Assembly: GCF_016695175.1 (NCBI RefSeq)
Contig: NZ_CP068022.1
Span: 916,001-980,000, forward strand
Reading direction: 5' to 3'
Length of the DNA: 64,000 bases
From: Pseudoalteromonas sp. GCY
Lineage (GTDB): Bacteria; Pseudomonadota; Gammaproteobacteria; Enterobacterales; Alteromonadaceae
How positions within the stretch are numbered: the first letter of the stretch is position 1; every line of letters starts with the position of its first letter. Under the pieces are notes generated by a model. That model made no database searches. It was not told the DNA's origin and was given only the letters and a program-made list of their open reading frames with translations. Positions 38,529-48,106 of this stretch are shown piece by piece. Made by a program: the position numbers and the translations under genes.

Positions 38529-38993
38529 ATGAGAGCAGCTATCCTGTTTATTTTATTTACTTTTAGTAGCCAGTTATTGGCAGAGACGGACACAACTAAA
38601 ATCAATAAACTGTTCGACAGCTACATGAGTAAATACAACCATTATCTGCAAACTGGTGATTTACCAACCAGCCCTCAACTGTACACAGATACGCTTATGT
38701 TAATGTCATCAAGTTCAAAGCCAAGCGTGATCACACAAACGCAAATGAATAAACAGGTGCAAGTATTCTTAACACGCCTGAAAGAAGAAGGTGTCAGTCA
38801 CGTAAAATGGAGCAAAGTCAGTATTCATTTTCTTGATAAAAATATTGCGTTGGTGAGCAACATCGCTGAACGATATACCCAATCAGGCGCACTTTTTAAT
38901 AAAGTAGGCGCAAGCTATTATGTCTATTTAGTTGATGGTGAATGGAAAATATCTGCGTTCGCTGTACATGATGCGAAAAACACTTTACTTTAA
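38529..38993 (+). CDS. Secreted NTF2-like protein
   Basis: 154 residues from ATG 38529; the TTG at 38514 is unlikely. MRAAILFILFTFSSQLLAE is a signal peptide. The rest (FDSYMSKYNHYLQTGDLPTS, SVITQTQMNKQVQVFLTRLK, YYVYLVDGEWKISAFAVHD) has the NTF2/SnoaL-like pattern of a small periplasmic fold. Function unknown. The LysR gene starts 28 bp after it. Confidence 0.6.
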   Translation: MRAAILFILFTFSSQLLAETDTTKINKLFDSYMSKYNHYLQTGDLPTSPQLYTDTLMLMSSSSKPSVITQTQMNKQVQVFLTRLKEEGVSHVKWSKVSIHFLDKNIALVSNIAERYTQSGALFNKVGASYYVYLVDGEWKISAFAVHDAKNTLL

Positions 38994-39020
38994 TTGCATC
39001 TAAACTTTGGTGTTGTAGGC

Positions 39021-39884
39021 ATGGAAAACTGGGACGACTTTCAATTACTACTTGCATTAAAGCGTACCAATACACTCAGAGGTGCGGCCAAAGTTCTAGG
39101 CGTAAACCACACGACGGTATCTCGCAGGCTACATGCTTTAAATCAACGCTTTAGTCTTGATATATGCATGCTTTCGCAAGGCAAAGTCACGTTTTCTGAA
39201 TTGGGGCTGCAGCTGCTCAGTGCCGCTGAAAACATGGAAGCCTGCCTTGCCCCTCACTTAAGCCAAATTAAAACTTCAGTTAAGCAGTTAAAGCAACAAA
39301 TAAACTTATCTACCCCCCCAGCTATTTTGCAGTTTGTCTTGTTAGACGAATTGCATAAATTTCAGCAAAACAATCCTTTTCTCACGCTGTCGATTAATAC
39401 TACCTATGCACTTTCCGATCTAGAGAAATCAGAAGCCGATGTCGTGATCCGAGCTTCTCACGTTCCGGATGAGCACTTAGTTGGTCACCGGCTATTTCCA
39501 ATTTCACTTGGCTACTTCATGCATAAAGACTATCTCGATAAACGCACGAGTGAAAGCGTTTCTTGGATAACCGCCAGCGTAACAGAAAGACCGATGTGGC
39601 TACTTGATACACCCTATCCAAACGCCCCAATTTCTCTATCAATTGAAGATTTAGTGCTGCGTCATCAGGCTGCATCCGAAGGGCTCGGTATGATCAGAGG
39701 GGCGCACTATATTGCAAAGCATTTCCCTAATTTAATTGAATTTGCATCAGCGAGTGAACACTATGCAGATTTATGGATCTTAACCCATCCAACAAAAAAA
39801 TCCTTACCCAACGTCAAGCGGCTTATCAGCTTTTTACTTAAGGCTATGCGCAGTAAACAAATACTGATCGACTGCGCAAAATAA
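39021..39884 (+). CDS. LysR-family regulator
   Basis: About 287 residues from MENWDDFQLLLALKRTNTLR at 39021; the TTG at 38994 is only the frame limit. Standard N-terminal HTH (RGAAKVLGVNHTTVSRRLHA) and a C-terminal substrate-binding domain. Same strand as the upstream NTF2-like gene. Target unknown. Confidence 0.9.
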   Translation: MENWDDFQLLLALKRTNTLRGAAKVLGVNHTTVSRRLHALNQRFSLDICMLSQGKVTFSELGLQLLSAAENMEACLAPHLSQIKTSVKQLKQQINLSTPPAILQFVLLDELHKFQQNNPFLTLSINTTYALSDLEKSEADVVIRASHVPDEHLVGHRLFPISLGYFMHKDYLDKRTSESVSWITASVTERPMWLLDTPYPNAPISLSIEDLVLRHQAASEGLGMIRGAHYIAKHFPNLIEFASASEHYADLWILTHPTKKSLPNVKRLISFLLKAMRSKQILIDCAK

Positions 39885-39916
39885 CATTCGCCATGTTAGT
39901 TTAGAGCCTGTCCACT

Positions 39917-40402
39917 TTAATCAGTTAACCATTTATACATAACATAGCTATCTACCAAACCCAGACGAGGATGTTTGTATGCCTTGGGAATGGTGCCCAC
40001 AATGGTAAAACCAAGCTTTTGCCAAAGTTTAATAGCCACTTCATTAGTCGATACCACACTATTAAATTGCATGGCTTCGAACCCCAGCGCTAACGCTTGC
40101 TGCTGGGAATGTTCACACATCAGCCGTGCAATTCCTCTACCACGAGCCAAACTCGACACCATGTAACCACAGTTACATATGTGGCTACTAGGACCCATCG
40201 CATTTTTTCGCAAATAATAGGTGCCAAGTACTTGCCCATTTTCAACATATGCAAAAGCTTTGAGCGGCGTTTCACACCAAAGTAAAAATGCCTGCTCCAT
40301 ACTCATGTTTGAGTCAAATGCATACGTTTCTTGCGCTTGGATCACTTCTGAAAATGTTGGCCAAAATGACTCAAAATCTTCCCGAGTTATCTCTCTTATC
40401 AT
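39917..40402 (-). CDS. GNAT-family N-acetyltransferase
   Basis: About 161 residues from MIREITREDFESFWPTFSEV at 40402 (GGTAAAGAG before it); the longer frame to 40450 is not needed. VSSLARGRGIARLMCEHSQQ is the acetyl-CoA motif (RxxGxG/A) and AIKLWQKLGFTIVGTIP the C-terminal strand. Substrate unknown. Confidence 0.88.
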   Translation of the reverse strand: MIREITREDFESFWPTFSEVIQAQETYAFDSNMSMEQAFLLWCETPLKAFAYVENGQVLGTYYLRKNAMGPSSHICNCGYMVSSLARGRGIARLMCEHSQQQALALGFEAMQFNSVVSTNEVAIKLWQKLGFTIVGTIPKAYKHPRLGLVDSYVMYKWLTD

Positions 40403-40476
40403 CTCTTTACCCGTGCATTCGACTTGTGGATCACGATTGAATATACCCACTCAATTGAACTTGCGCCAGTTTTGAA

Positions 40477-40842
40477 TTAAGTCCTCGGGGTAGGTATGTT
40501 TCCATGAAAGTCGAGATAAAACTGTTTTAAGTTGGTAGGGAGCAGCGGCCATCCTAAATCTATACCTCGTTGTGTTGCACGCCAAAAAAGATGCTCCACG
40601 TAATACGCACTAATAAAATTGCGCAGTGGTAGACTTGCGTCAGTTAGCTTGTTGTTTATATAGTCTAGATGTGCCGCTGCGGCCTCTAACTCACCGTTGT
40701 TAAAGGCGTAAGTAGTCAGGTTTGCAAACGCTTCCATGCGAAAGCTTGTTGCCCACTTTTCATGCTCAGCCATCAAAGGAACAACTTCAGGGAATAAGAG
40801 TTGGATCTCTTTGATAAGCCTTTTAATTTCAATTTTTGCCAA
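40477..40842 (-). CDS. Conserved hypothetical helical protein
   Basis: 121 residues, all-helical (IEIKRLIKEIQLLFPEVVPL, ELEAAAAHLDYINNKLTDAS, NFISAYYVEHLFWRATQRGI). It resembles small DUF7674-type proteins, but I cannot be sure. No enzyme motif. Confidence 0.5.
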   Translation of the reverse strand: MAKIEIKRLIKEIQLLFPEVVPLMAEHEKWATSFRMEAFANLTTYAFNNGELEAAAAHLDYINNKLTDASLPLRNFISAYYVEHLFWRATQRGIDLGWPLLPTNLKQFYLDFHGNIPTPRT

Positions 40843-40914
40843 AGGTTGATAGCGCTTGATAAAACAAAACTCGAAATTTACCCAAAAAAAGAACTCATTA
40901 CCAGCGCTAGCTTT

Positions 40915-41724
40915 TTAATTCACCGCCATATTCACAGCCATCACTAACAGCAGCACCGCAAATACTTTTTTAATCGTGGCAACAGGCAAGTGATGCGTGG
41001 CTTTAGCCCCCATTGGAGCGGTAAACCAAGACGTGCACACAATCCCTAACAGGGCTGGCAAATACACAAATCCGGCGAAACCATCCGAAAGTGCAAAGTG
41101 CGCACTGCCCGAGCTAATGTAGCCAACGGAACCAAAAAGCGCGATAACAATGCCACATGCAGAAGCGCATCCTATGGCCTTTTTCATATCAAGAGAGAAA
41201 AACGTCAACAGCGGTACCAAAAGCGCTCCACCGCCAATGCCTATCATGGCGGATAAACCACCAGTGATCGTCGTTAATACCGTGAGTATGCCTTTATTCG
41301 GCAACTGCCTTTGGGTTGTGCTCTCATTTTTGCTGCTATAAAACATTTTAATTGCTATCAATACCACGCTTACTGCAAATACGATGCGCACTGCGTTTTC
41401 GGGTAATAGCGCTGCCAAAAAACCACTGATAAGCGCGCCTAGTGCAACGCCCGTCATTATCCACGGCGCTAAATCCCACGGTACATTGCCATTTTTATGA
41501 TGCGCGATTGCCGATGAGGTAGAAGTAAATAAAATGGATGCCAGCGATGTCGCTACGGCGGCTATGACCACTTGCTCCGGTGGTAACACGTTAAAGTACA
41601 GTAAAATACTGCTAAGCACCGGAACAATAACCAGCCCACCGCCAATACCTAACAACCCGGCTAAAAAACCGACAACACTACCGAGTAGTGCACAATACAC
41701 AAACAACAATATCAACTCACTCAT
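40915..41724 (-). CDS. TauE/SafE-family exporter
   Basis: 269 residues from MSELILLFVYCALLGSVVGF (41724; AAGAGATAAGTGG before it). About eight membrane helices with the paired GIGGG motifs (GLLGIGGGLVIVPVL and GGLSAMIGIGGGALLVPLLT) of sulfite/organosulfonate exporters. Substrate unknown. Confidence 0.88.
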   Translation of the reverse strand: MSELILLFVYCALLGSVVGFLAGLLGIGGGLVIVPVLSSILLYFNVLPPEQVVIAAVATSLASILFTSTSSAIAHHKNGNVPWDLAPWIMTGVALGALISGFLAALLPENAVRIVFAVSVVLIAIKMFYSSKNESTTQRQLPNKGILTVLTTITGGLSAMIGIGGGALLVPLLTFFSLDMKKAIGCASACGIVIALFGSVGYISSGSAHFALSDGFAGFVYLPALLGIVCTSWFTAPMGAKATHHLPVATIKKVFAVLLLVMAVNMAVN

Positions 41725-41917
41725 TCCACTTATCTCTTCTTTTAATTGAGGCGCTATCACCTAAGTGAGCAATATGGGCGTTGCTTTCAGCCTTTGTGCC
41801 ACCTAAGCGCTGGCGAGTATAACAACATAACGCTTTGCCATTGGTGATTTTGACTTAGATAAGCCTTGAATATTCCTCACGTTTTACTTGAAACAAATGC
41901 AACTTAGATATTTAGCA

Positions 41918-41925
41918 GTCTAGAC
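41918..41925. promoter_or_regulatory. MetJ-like core
   Basis: GTCTAGAC equals the centre of tandem met boxes (AGACGTCTAGACGTCT), but the flanks (AGCA, TTTC) match poorly. It lies 265 bp before the DUF1852 gene. Weak candidate. Confidence 0.3.
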
Positions 41926-42096
41926 TTTCAGATTTCCAAAGTATTTCACTCTGCAATTGCTCATATTTTCTTCATATACGACTCAACAAGCGGCATCTAT
42001 TTTTGTAACTCATGAATCAGACTCATGTTTTATGTGAAATAAAACCGTTTTTCTTCATCTTGTGATCCACGTATAAATCTCACATCACTTAATGTT

Positions 42097-42154
42097 CGGC
42101 ACTCTCACTGCGTCCCCGTGGATATCTGTTTACCGCAGTGAAACGTAATTGCCG
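42097..42154 (+). ncRNA. Structured leader RNA, possible riboswitch/attenuator
   Basis: An outer stem CGGCA (42097-42101) with TGCCG (42150-42154) encloses an inner stem CACTGCG (42106-42112) with CGCAGTG (42134-42140). The nested pairing is 36 bp before the start at 42190. It is not obviously a cobalamin or SAM riboswitch. A regulatory RNA is likely here given the methionine gene downstream, but the ligand is unknown. Confidence 0.4.
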
Positions 42155-42189
42155 AGCGCGTCAGCATTAGAATTGGATACCTGAAGAAC

Positions 42190-43167
42190 ATGAATAACGA
42201 GTTTACTTTCACTATTAAGAGCATTCGTCTTGACGAGAATTACCATCCGTCAAACAGCACGCGGATCACCACTAACTTTGCTAACTTAGCAAGAGGCGAA
42301 AGCCGCCAGCAAAACTTACGCAATGCCCTAAAGATGATTGATAATCGCTTTAACGCATTAGCTAACTGGGATAACCCTAAAGGCGATCGTTATTCTGTTG
42401 AGCTTGAGATAGTCTCAGTTGATATGGATATTGCGGGCAGTGGGCAAACTTTCCCGTCAATTGAGGTGTTAAAAACCAATATTGTTGACCATAAAACCAA
42501 TGAGCGCATTGAGGGAATTGTTGGTAACAACTTCTCATCTTACGTACGTGACTACGACTTTAGCGTGCTATTGCTTGATCATAATAAAGATCAACCTACA
42601 TTCAGCATCCCAGCTAACTTTGGCGACTTACACGGTAAGCTATTTAAATACTTTGTCGATTCAGAAGCTTATAAGAGTCACTTTAGTAAGCCACCGGTGA
42701 TTTGCCTAAGTGTATCGGATAACAAAACCTATCACCGCACTGAAAATCAGCACCCTGTGCTTGGCTTTGAATATCAGCCAAATGAGTCATCATTAACTGA
42801 GCAATATTTTAAAAAGATGGGCTTACAGGTGCGCTACTTTATGCCACCAAATAGCGTTGCACCTTTGGCTTTTTACTTCTTTGGTGACTTACTGAATGAC
42901 TACACCAATCTGGAGTTGATCAGCACCATCAGCACTATGGAAACATTCCAAAAGATCTACCGCCCAGAGATTTACAACGCCAATGCGGTTGCAGGCAAGT
43001 GCTATCAGCCAAACTTGAAAAACCTAGATCACTCATTAACGCAGATTGTTTATGACCGCGAAGAGCGCAGCCAGTTGGCGATTGCACAAGGTCGATTTGC
43101 CGAAGAGCATTTTATCAAGCCTTACCAAGCCGTGCTTGAACAGTGGTCTGCAAATTACGCTTTATAA
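42190..43167 (+). CDS. DUF1852 protein, methionine-synthesis partner
   Basis: 325 residues of the DUF1852 family, which is typically encoded just before a short MetE-type methionine synthase. Visible segments: FTIKSIRLDENYHPSNSTRI, YVRDYDFSVLLLDHNKDQPT, KYFVDSEAYKSHFSKPPVIC. No catalytic motif known. The metE-like gene follows 28 bp later, so they form an operon, and a role in methyl transfer to homocysteine is inferred from that link. Confidence 0.85.
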   Translation: MNNEFTFTIKSIRLDENYHPSNSTRITTNFANLARGESRQQNLRNALKMIDNRFNALANWDNPKGDRYSVELEIVSVDMDIAGSGQTFPSIEVLKTNIVDHKTNERIEGIVGNNFSSYVRDYDFSVLLLDHNKDQPTFSIPANFGDLHGKLFKYFVDSEAYKSHFSKPPVICLSVSDNKTYHRTENQHPVLGFEYQPNESSLTEQYFKKMGLQVRYFMPPNSVAPLAFYFFGDLLNDYTNLELISTISTMETFQKIYRPEIYNANAVAGKCYQPNLKNLDHSLTQIVYDREERSQLAIAQGRFAEEHFIKPYQAVLEQWSANYAL

Positions 43168-43195
43168 TCAACGGGAATATGGAACAGCATTTATT

Positions 43196-44236
43196 ATGAA
43201 AACACTATTACCAACGTCTACTGCTGGCAGTTTACCTAAGCCCGCTTGGCTTGCTCAACCAGAAACCCTGTGGTCACCTTGGAAACTAGAAGGCGACGAG
43301 CTTATTGATGGCAAAAACGATGCGCTACGTATTGCTTTGCAAGAGCAACAACTTGCAGGGATTGATATCGTGAGTGACGGCGAGCAAACCCGTCAACACT
43401 TTGTAACCACTTTTATTGAACACCTAAGCGGTGTGGATTTTGAGAAGCGTCAAACCGTAAAAATTCGCGACCGCTATGATGCCAGTGTTCCGACTGTGGT
43501 TGGCCCAGTGTCTCGCCAAAAGCCGGTTTTTGTTGAAGATGCCAAATTTTTACGCAGCCAAACAGGCAAACCTATCAAATGGGCATTGCCAGGTCCCATG
43601 ACGATGATAGATACGCTGTATGATGACCACTACAAAAGCCGTGAAAAGCTAGCATGGGAATTTGCTAAAATCCTTAACCAAGAAGCCAAAGAGCTTGAAG
43701 CTGCTGGAGTCGATATCATTCAATTCGACGAGCCGGCGTTTAATGTATTCTTTGATGAGGTCAACGACTGGGGCATTGCGGCGCTTGAACGTGCTATTGA
43801 AGGACTCAAATGCGAAACCGCTGTGCATATCTGTTACGGCTACGGCATTAAAGCCAACACCGATTGGAAAAAGACCTTAGGATCAGAATGGCGTCAATAT
43901 GAAGAGGCGTTTCCTAAGCTACAAAAATCCAATATCGATATCATCTCTTTAGAGTGCCATAACTCTCACGTGCCAATCGACTTGTTAGCGTTGATCCGTG
44001 GTAAAAAAGTGATGGTTGGTGCGATTGATGTTGCAACCAACACCATCGAAACGCCAGAAGAAGTTGCCAACACGCTACGCAAAGCGCTTGAGTTTGTTGA
44101 CGCCGACAAACTCTACCCATGCACTAACTGCGGTATGGCGCCACTTTCTCGTGAAGTAGCAAGAGGTAAGCTCGCTGCATTGAGCGCAGGGGCTGAACTC
44201 GTGCGCCAAGAGCTATTAGCCAAAAAATCAGCTTAA
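43196..44236 (+). CDS. Cobalamin-independent methionine synthase, C-terminal-type (MetE-like)
   Basis: 346 residues from MKTLLPTSTAGSLPKPAWLA, half the size of full MetE (about 750), matching only its catalytic C-terminal domain. Zinc ligands are suggested by VHICYGYG, ISLECHNSH and CTNCGMAPLSREV. It transfers a methyl group to homocysteine; the usual donor domain is absent, so the DUF1852 protein may serve that need. The upstream frame to 43046 is excluded since it overlaps DUF1852 coding. Confidence 0.9.
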   Translation: MKTLLPTSTAGSLPKPAWLAQPETLWSPWKLEGDELIDGKNDALRIALQEQQLAGIDIVSDGEQTRQHFVTTFIEHLSGVDFEKRQTVKIRDRYDASVPTVVGPVSRQKPVFVEDAKFLRSQTGKPIKWALPGPMTMIDTLYDDHYKSREKLAWEFAKILNQEAKELEAAGVDIIQFDEPAFNVFFDEVNDWGIAALERAIEGLKCETAVHICYGYGIKANTDWKKTLGSEWRQYEEAFPKLQKSNIDIISLECHNSHVPIDLLALIRGKKVMVGAIDVATNTIETPEEVANTLRKALEFVDADKLYPCTNCGMAPLSREVARGKLAALSAGAELVRQELLAKKSA

Positions 44237-44544
44237 TCAAGCTAGGTTAATAATAACGCTAGCAGCTAAATAAAACTTAAATTATGTGTCGCCTTCAAGG
44301 AATGATAGTGGCACAGCTTGAGCGGTTTTCCATTATTGGTGAACACTCATTTTTTCAGATAATTTACAGACACTCACTTCAAACATCCGCTACTTTCATC
44401 CGATTTCACACAAAAAACAGCCACTCACTCCCATTCTATTTGACACATCGAGTTTTTATTTCGTTCTATCGCGTATTAGGTGACATTGAATTGCACCTGA
44501 ATAACTATGTAACCCTAAATAAAAATTATATAGAGGGTGGCTAT
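44237..44544. other. Intergenic region before the S9 peptidase
   Basis: About 300 bp with the hairpin at 44241-44263 and the peptidase ribosome site (GAGGGTGG). The open frame here only extends the peptidase frame and has no own signal sequence. Confidence 0.4.
44241..44263 (+). terminator. Hairpin after metE-like gene
   Basis: GCTAG plus GTTA pair with TAAC plus CTAGC around ATAA with one bulged base. Directly after the stop; the following sequence is A/T-rich. Confidence 0.45.
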
Positions 44545-46578
44545 ATGCCTTTTGGATTGAAACGGACGCTCATTTGCACTTTACTGGCTTGCGCTGCATT
44601 ACCAACAGTCGCACAGACTGAGGTGGGATTACAGGCTAAAGATATTTTTGAGTTGGAATATGCAAACGACCCGCAAATATCACCAGATGGTACTCAAGTG
44701 GTATATGTGCGTAACAGCAATGATGTGATGAAGGATGCTAAGCGACAAAACCTGTGGTTGGTCGATACAAAATCGGGCGCACAATCGCCACTCTTTTCTG
44801 ATGAAAACAATTACAGTCAACCTCGTTGGTCGCCAGATGGTAGCAAAATCGCCTTTGTGAGCAATGTATCTGGCAGTACACAAATTCATGTGCATTATCT
44901 TGCTCAAAACCGTACCGCACTACTTACACAGTTGCAATCTGGGATCAGTGGCTTAACTTGGTCACCAGATAGCAAATGGCTGGCTTTTAGCCAAAAAGTT
45001 GCCGAAAAGCCTGCCGTCATTGCCAAAATGCCAGAAAAACCAAAAGGCGCGAAGTGGTCCGACTCTGCCATTGTTATCGACAAAGCCTACTATCAAGCTG
45101 ATGGCAGTGGCCTTATCAAACCCGGCTATCGCCAGATCTTCGTGTTACCGAGTGAAGGCGGCACGCCACGCCAATTAACCTCTGGTAATTATCACCATAG
45201 TGGGAAACTCGCGTGGCGAGCAGATGCTAAGGCCATTGTATTTTCAGCAAACCGCATCGCTGACTGGGAATACAAGCGCCTAGAAGGCGACTTATTCGAA
45301 GTTGATTTTAACCGTAATATCACCCAGCTTACGTCAGCTCCTGGTCGTGAGTACGCGCCTAGTTTTTCCGAAAATGGTAAACAGCTTGCTTATCTTAGTG
45401 CGTCGAACGCGCTAAACCCTTACCGTAATAGCAAACTGAATATTATGGATTGGCAGGACAAAACCTCCCACATGATTGCCAAAGACTTCGACCGCTCAAT
45501 CCAAGATCCAACTTGGATTGGCAGTGATAGACTAGCGATGACTTACGATGACCACGGCAAGCGAAAGCTCGCGAGCATCACCACAAAAGGCAAAATTACC
45601 GACATCACAGATACGCTCTCAGGCACAACCCTTGGTCGCCCTTATCTAAGCGGTGAATTTAGTGCTAACTTTGATGGAGAAATTGCCTTTACGCAAGGTT
45701 CGAGTGAGCGCCCTGCAGACATCGCTATTACAACAAGAAAAGGCAAAGTAACGCAATTAACCCGCCTTAACGAAGACCTACTTGCACATAAAACCCTTGG
45801 TAAAGTGCATGAGGTCACGTATAGCTCATCGTTCGACGGTGAGAAAATTCAGGGCTGGTATATTACGCCACCAAATTTTGACCCGAAAAAACAATATCCA
45901 TTACTACTAGAAATTCACGGTGGCCCACACTTAGCCTACGGCCCCCATTTCTCAGCAGAATTACAGCGTTATGCCGCTGAAGGTTATGTGGTATTTTACG
46001 ACAATCACAGAGGCAGCAGCTCTTACGGCGAGCGCTTTGCGATGTTGCTCAAGTACAAATACAGCTCGAAAGAAGACTTTGCCGATCATAACTCAGGGGT
46101 AGACGCTATGCTTGAGAAAGGCTTTATCGACAAAGATAATCTGTTTATTGCTGGCGGCTCTGCAGGTGGTATCGCAACAGCCTACGCGATTGGCTTAACT
46201 AACCGTTTTAACGCTGCTGTTGTCGTAAAGCCTGTGATCAACTGGCTGAGTAAAGTGCTTACCGCTGACAGTGGCCTTGGTCAAATTCCAACGCAATTCC
46301 CGGGTATGCCATGGGAGCATATGGAACACTATTGGCAGCGCTCACCGCTTTCGCTCGTTGGCAACGTAACCACACCAACCATGCTAATGACGGGTGAAGA
46401 AGACTTGCGTACGCCAATGGCCGAAACCGAACAGTTCTACCAAGCGCTTAAGCTACGTAAAATTGACTCTGTACTGGTAAAAATTCCAGGTGCGCCACAT
46501 GGAATTGCAGGCCGTCCTTCTCGGATGATCAGCAAAATCGAGCACACGCTCGCTTGGTTTGAAAAGTACAAGAAGTAA
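44545..46578 (+). CDS. S9-family prolyl oligopeptidase-type peptidase, secreted
   Basis: 677 residues from MPFGLKRTLICTLLACAALP (signal peptide ending near TVAQ); GAGGGTGG precedes it. An N-terminal WD40-like beta-propeller (PQISPDGTQVVYVRNSND, PRWSPDGSKIAFVSNV) is followed by the alpha/beta hydrolase with nucleophile Ser at about 539 (IAGGSAGGIATAYA), Asp near EEDLRTP and His in GAPHGIAG. Cleaves short peptides in the periplasm or outside. Acylaminoacyl/dipeptidyl type cannot be told apart from sequence here. Confidence 0.92.
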   Translation: MPFGLKRTLICTLLACAALPTVAQTEVGLQAKDIFELEYANDPQISPDGTQVVYVRNSNDVMKDAKRQNLWLVDTKSGAQSPLFSDENNYSQPRWSPDGSKIAFVSNVSGSTQIHVHYLAQNRTALLTQLQSGISGLTWSPDSKWLAFSQKVAEKPAVIAKMPEKPKGAKWSDSAIVIDKAYYQADGSGLIKPGYRQIFVLPSEGGTPRQLTSGNYHHSGKLAWRADAKAIVFSANRIADWEYKRLEGDLFEVDFNRNITQLTSAPGREYAPSFSENGKQLAYLSASNALNPYRNSKLNIMDWQDKTSHMIAKDFDRSIQDPTWIGSDRLAMTYDDHGKRKLASITTKGKITDITDTLSGTTLGRPYLSGEFSANFDGEIAFTQGSSERPADIAITTRKGKVTQLTRLNEDLLAHKTLGKVHEVTYSSSFDGEKIQGWYITPPNFDPKKQYPLLLEIHGGPHLAYGPHFSAELQRYAAEGYVVFYDNHRGSSSYGERFAMLLKYKYSSKEDFADHNSGVDAMLEKGFIDKDNLFIAGGSAGGIATAYAIGLTNRFNAAVVVKPVINWLSKVLTADSGLGQIPTQFPGMPWEHMEHYWQRSPLSLVGNVTTPTMLMTGEEDLRTPMAETEQFYQALKLRKIDSVLVKIPGAPHGIAGRPSRMISKIEHTLAWFEKYKK

Positions 46579-46965
46579 ACGTAATTTACTTATTTCGATA
46601 ATCTAGCTTGAGGTCTATAGACACATTACTCATGTATCCTGTAGACCTCACACTCTGGAAATGACACTATTTTAGAGAGACATAAAAGCACTTAGTCTCA
46701 TTTTGTATGCTTGCTTCGAATAAAACTAACGTGGTGGGTGTTTGTTATTTGTTACCAGTACCGTCGCAATAGAGTTAAAAAATAGGCGCGTCTCACGAGT
46801 GTCATATGACTCTCACTCTTTGAACCACTATTGCTTCTAGGCCAGAAACTTACTCAATCCCTGTGGTGCCTCTCCCTGTTGTGGCTCTACAAGTTTAAAT
46901 ACGCTTTCCATGACTTATATCCACATGCATTTTCCTTTTATTAAGATAAGCTATGTAGTGGTCAA
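46579..46965. other. Intergenic region with hairpin
   Basis: About 390 bp without a gene. TGAGGTCTA (46609-46617) and TAGACCTCA (46642-46650) form a 9-bp stem, a possible peptidase terminator. The solitary IS end follows at 46954. Confidence 0.45.
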
Positions 46966-46971
46966 CTAATT
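46954..46971. repeat. Solitary end of the IS3-family element
   Basis: TGTAGTGGTCAACTAATT equals the first 18 bases of the IS at 6464. No transposase or second end lies nearby. It supplies the stop codon of the gene on the minus strand at 46966. Probable scar of a lost copy. Confidence 0.7.
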
Positions 46972-47631
46972 CCCTTCTTTTGCTTTTAGTTTCAATACTG
47001 CCTCTTTAAGCTCTGGGTAGTCGGTTTTATCGAGTAGTACTTCTATCTCATTAAATTGGTTTTTGATTGCGGTAAAACGAGGATCGCTAATATCAACGCT
47101 TTCTTTCATTGAGTGTTGTATGTGCTCTGGCTGGATCTGCCAAAAGCCACTCTGGTACTCTAGCTTTTGAAGCAGCGAGACAAAGGCCTCTTGCAATGCT
47201 GGAGACTTTACTTTTCGTTTAATAAGCAAACTCTCCATTGCACACCAGTAGCACATTGTGACGTAGCTTAGCACCCACCTGTTTGTTGGCCTCTCCCACT
47301 CCATAGCCATTTGTGCTGTAGCGTTGATAGTAAAATTCATATGGTCAGGATAACGCAAAAAGGAATAGTGCCATTTATCCATTGTTGATTTGTCAAACTT
47401 ACCTGCTCGATAGAGATATAGCCAACCGCCAAAGCCAAGTGCGAGTAACAAACTGAGAGCAAAATAGTTTGCCACTCTATCAATTTTTTCTTTGATCTCT
47501 TTGGCTCTAGCGATTTCTTCTGGTGTGGTTGGTTCTTTAATGTTGTCCCAGTCTGGCTCTTGGTAGCGCCCAAATGCGTAAGTAAAAAGAGGTGCAATAA
47601 AACAGACTATCAAAAGGATGCGCTTAAACAT
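46966..47631 (-). CDS. Hypothetical membrane protein
   Basis: 221 residues. A signal-like start (MFKRILLIVCFIAPLFTYAF) and a second hydrophobic segment (YFALSLLLALGFGGWLYLY). The rest is soluble (WHYSFLRYPDHMNFTINATA, RKVKSPALQEAFVSLLQKLE). Its stop codon lies inside the IS scar, so the natural end may have been lost. Family unknown. Confidence 0.6.
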   Translation of the reverse strand: MFKRILLIVCFIAPLFTYAFGRYQEPDWDNIKEPTTPEEIARAKEIKEKIDRVANYFALSLLLALGFGGWLYLYRAGKFDKSTMDKWHYSFLRYPDHMNFTINATAQMAMEWERPTNRWVLSYVTMCYWCAMESLLIKRKVKSPALQEAFVSLLQKLEYQSGFWQIQPEHIQHSMKESVDISDPRFTAIKNQFNEIEVLLDKTDYPELKEAVLKLKAKEGN

Positions 47632-47692
47632 GTAAAATCCTTGTTATCATTTAGGTTGCAATTCTAATTTGCTAGCCTGTGTGTTGCAACGG

Positions 47693-48106
47693 TTATTCAG
47701 TGATTTCAGGCTCTGGGAGCTGTATTTCAGCTACTGGAATGCTCCATACGTCGTTTGCTACTTCTTCAAATCCTGACGTCTCGCAAAAGGCTTTGGAGTT
47801 TTCATTTACAGACTCCAGCGCGATATGCTCTATGCCGTATTGAGTGCTGTGTTCTTTTAAGAACTTGAGCAAATCTGTACCGTGACCTTTGCGTGATTGG
47901 TAAAAGCCAATTCGAGCAAGTACCAGAGTGTTAGGTAAGTAAGGTTTGTAATTAGGCTTATATCTTATGTATAGATCTACTTTTTTGTTCCATGCATGGA
48001 TTCTATTGTCGAGTACACAGACTTCACTTACTCTACGTTTGTAGTTAAAACGGGCTTTTAGGTAGTTGTCGAGTTGCTCGTTAAACTCGTGGATCTCTTT
48101 TTTCAT
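47693..48106 (-). CDS. GNAT-like acetyltransferase
   Basis: 137 residues. IGFYQSRKGHGTDLLKFLKE matches the acetyl-CoA binding segment (RxxGxG variant), then GIEHIALESVNENSKAFCET gives the usual second half. Short for a GNAT but complete in layout. Substrate unknown. Confidence 0.65.
   Translation of the reverse strand: MKKEIHEFNEQLDNYLKARFNYKRRVSEVCVLDNRIHAWNKKVDLYIRYKPNYKPYLPNTLVLARIGFYQSRKGHGTDLLKFLKEHSTQYGIEHIALESVNENSKAFCETSGFEEVANDVWSIPVAEIQLPEPEITE

Larger units (their letters stand above)
41725..42189. other. Intergenic/leader region of the DUF1852-metE operon
   Basis: About 465 bp containing the MetJ-like core at 41918-41925 and the nested hairpin at 42097-42154. No gene. The length implies a long 5' leader. 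Confidence 0.5.

Noticed and set aside
42060..42189. Cobalamin riboswitch before the methionine genes
   Set aside because: I do not find the conserved B12-box sequence; only a nested hairpin is supported.
43046..43195. Extended start of the metE-like gene
   Set aside because: It overlaps DUF1852 coding in another frame; the family start is MKTLLPTSTAGSLPK at 43196.
44284..44544. Longer N-terminus for the S9 peptidase
   Set aside because: The signal peptide begins at 44545 behind GAGGGTGG; the extra residues look like untranslated leader.
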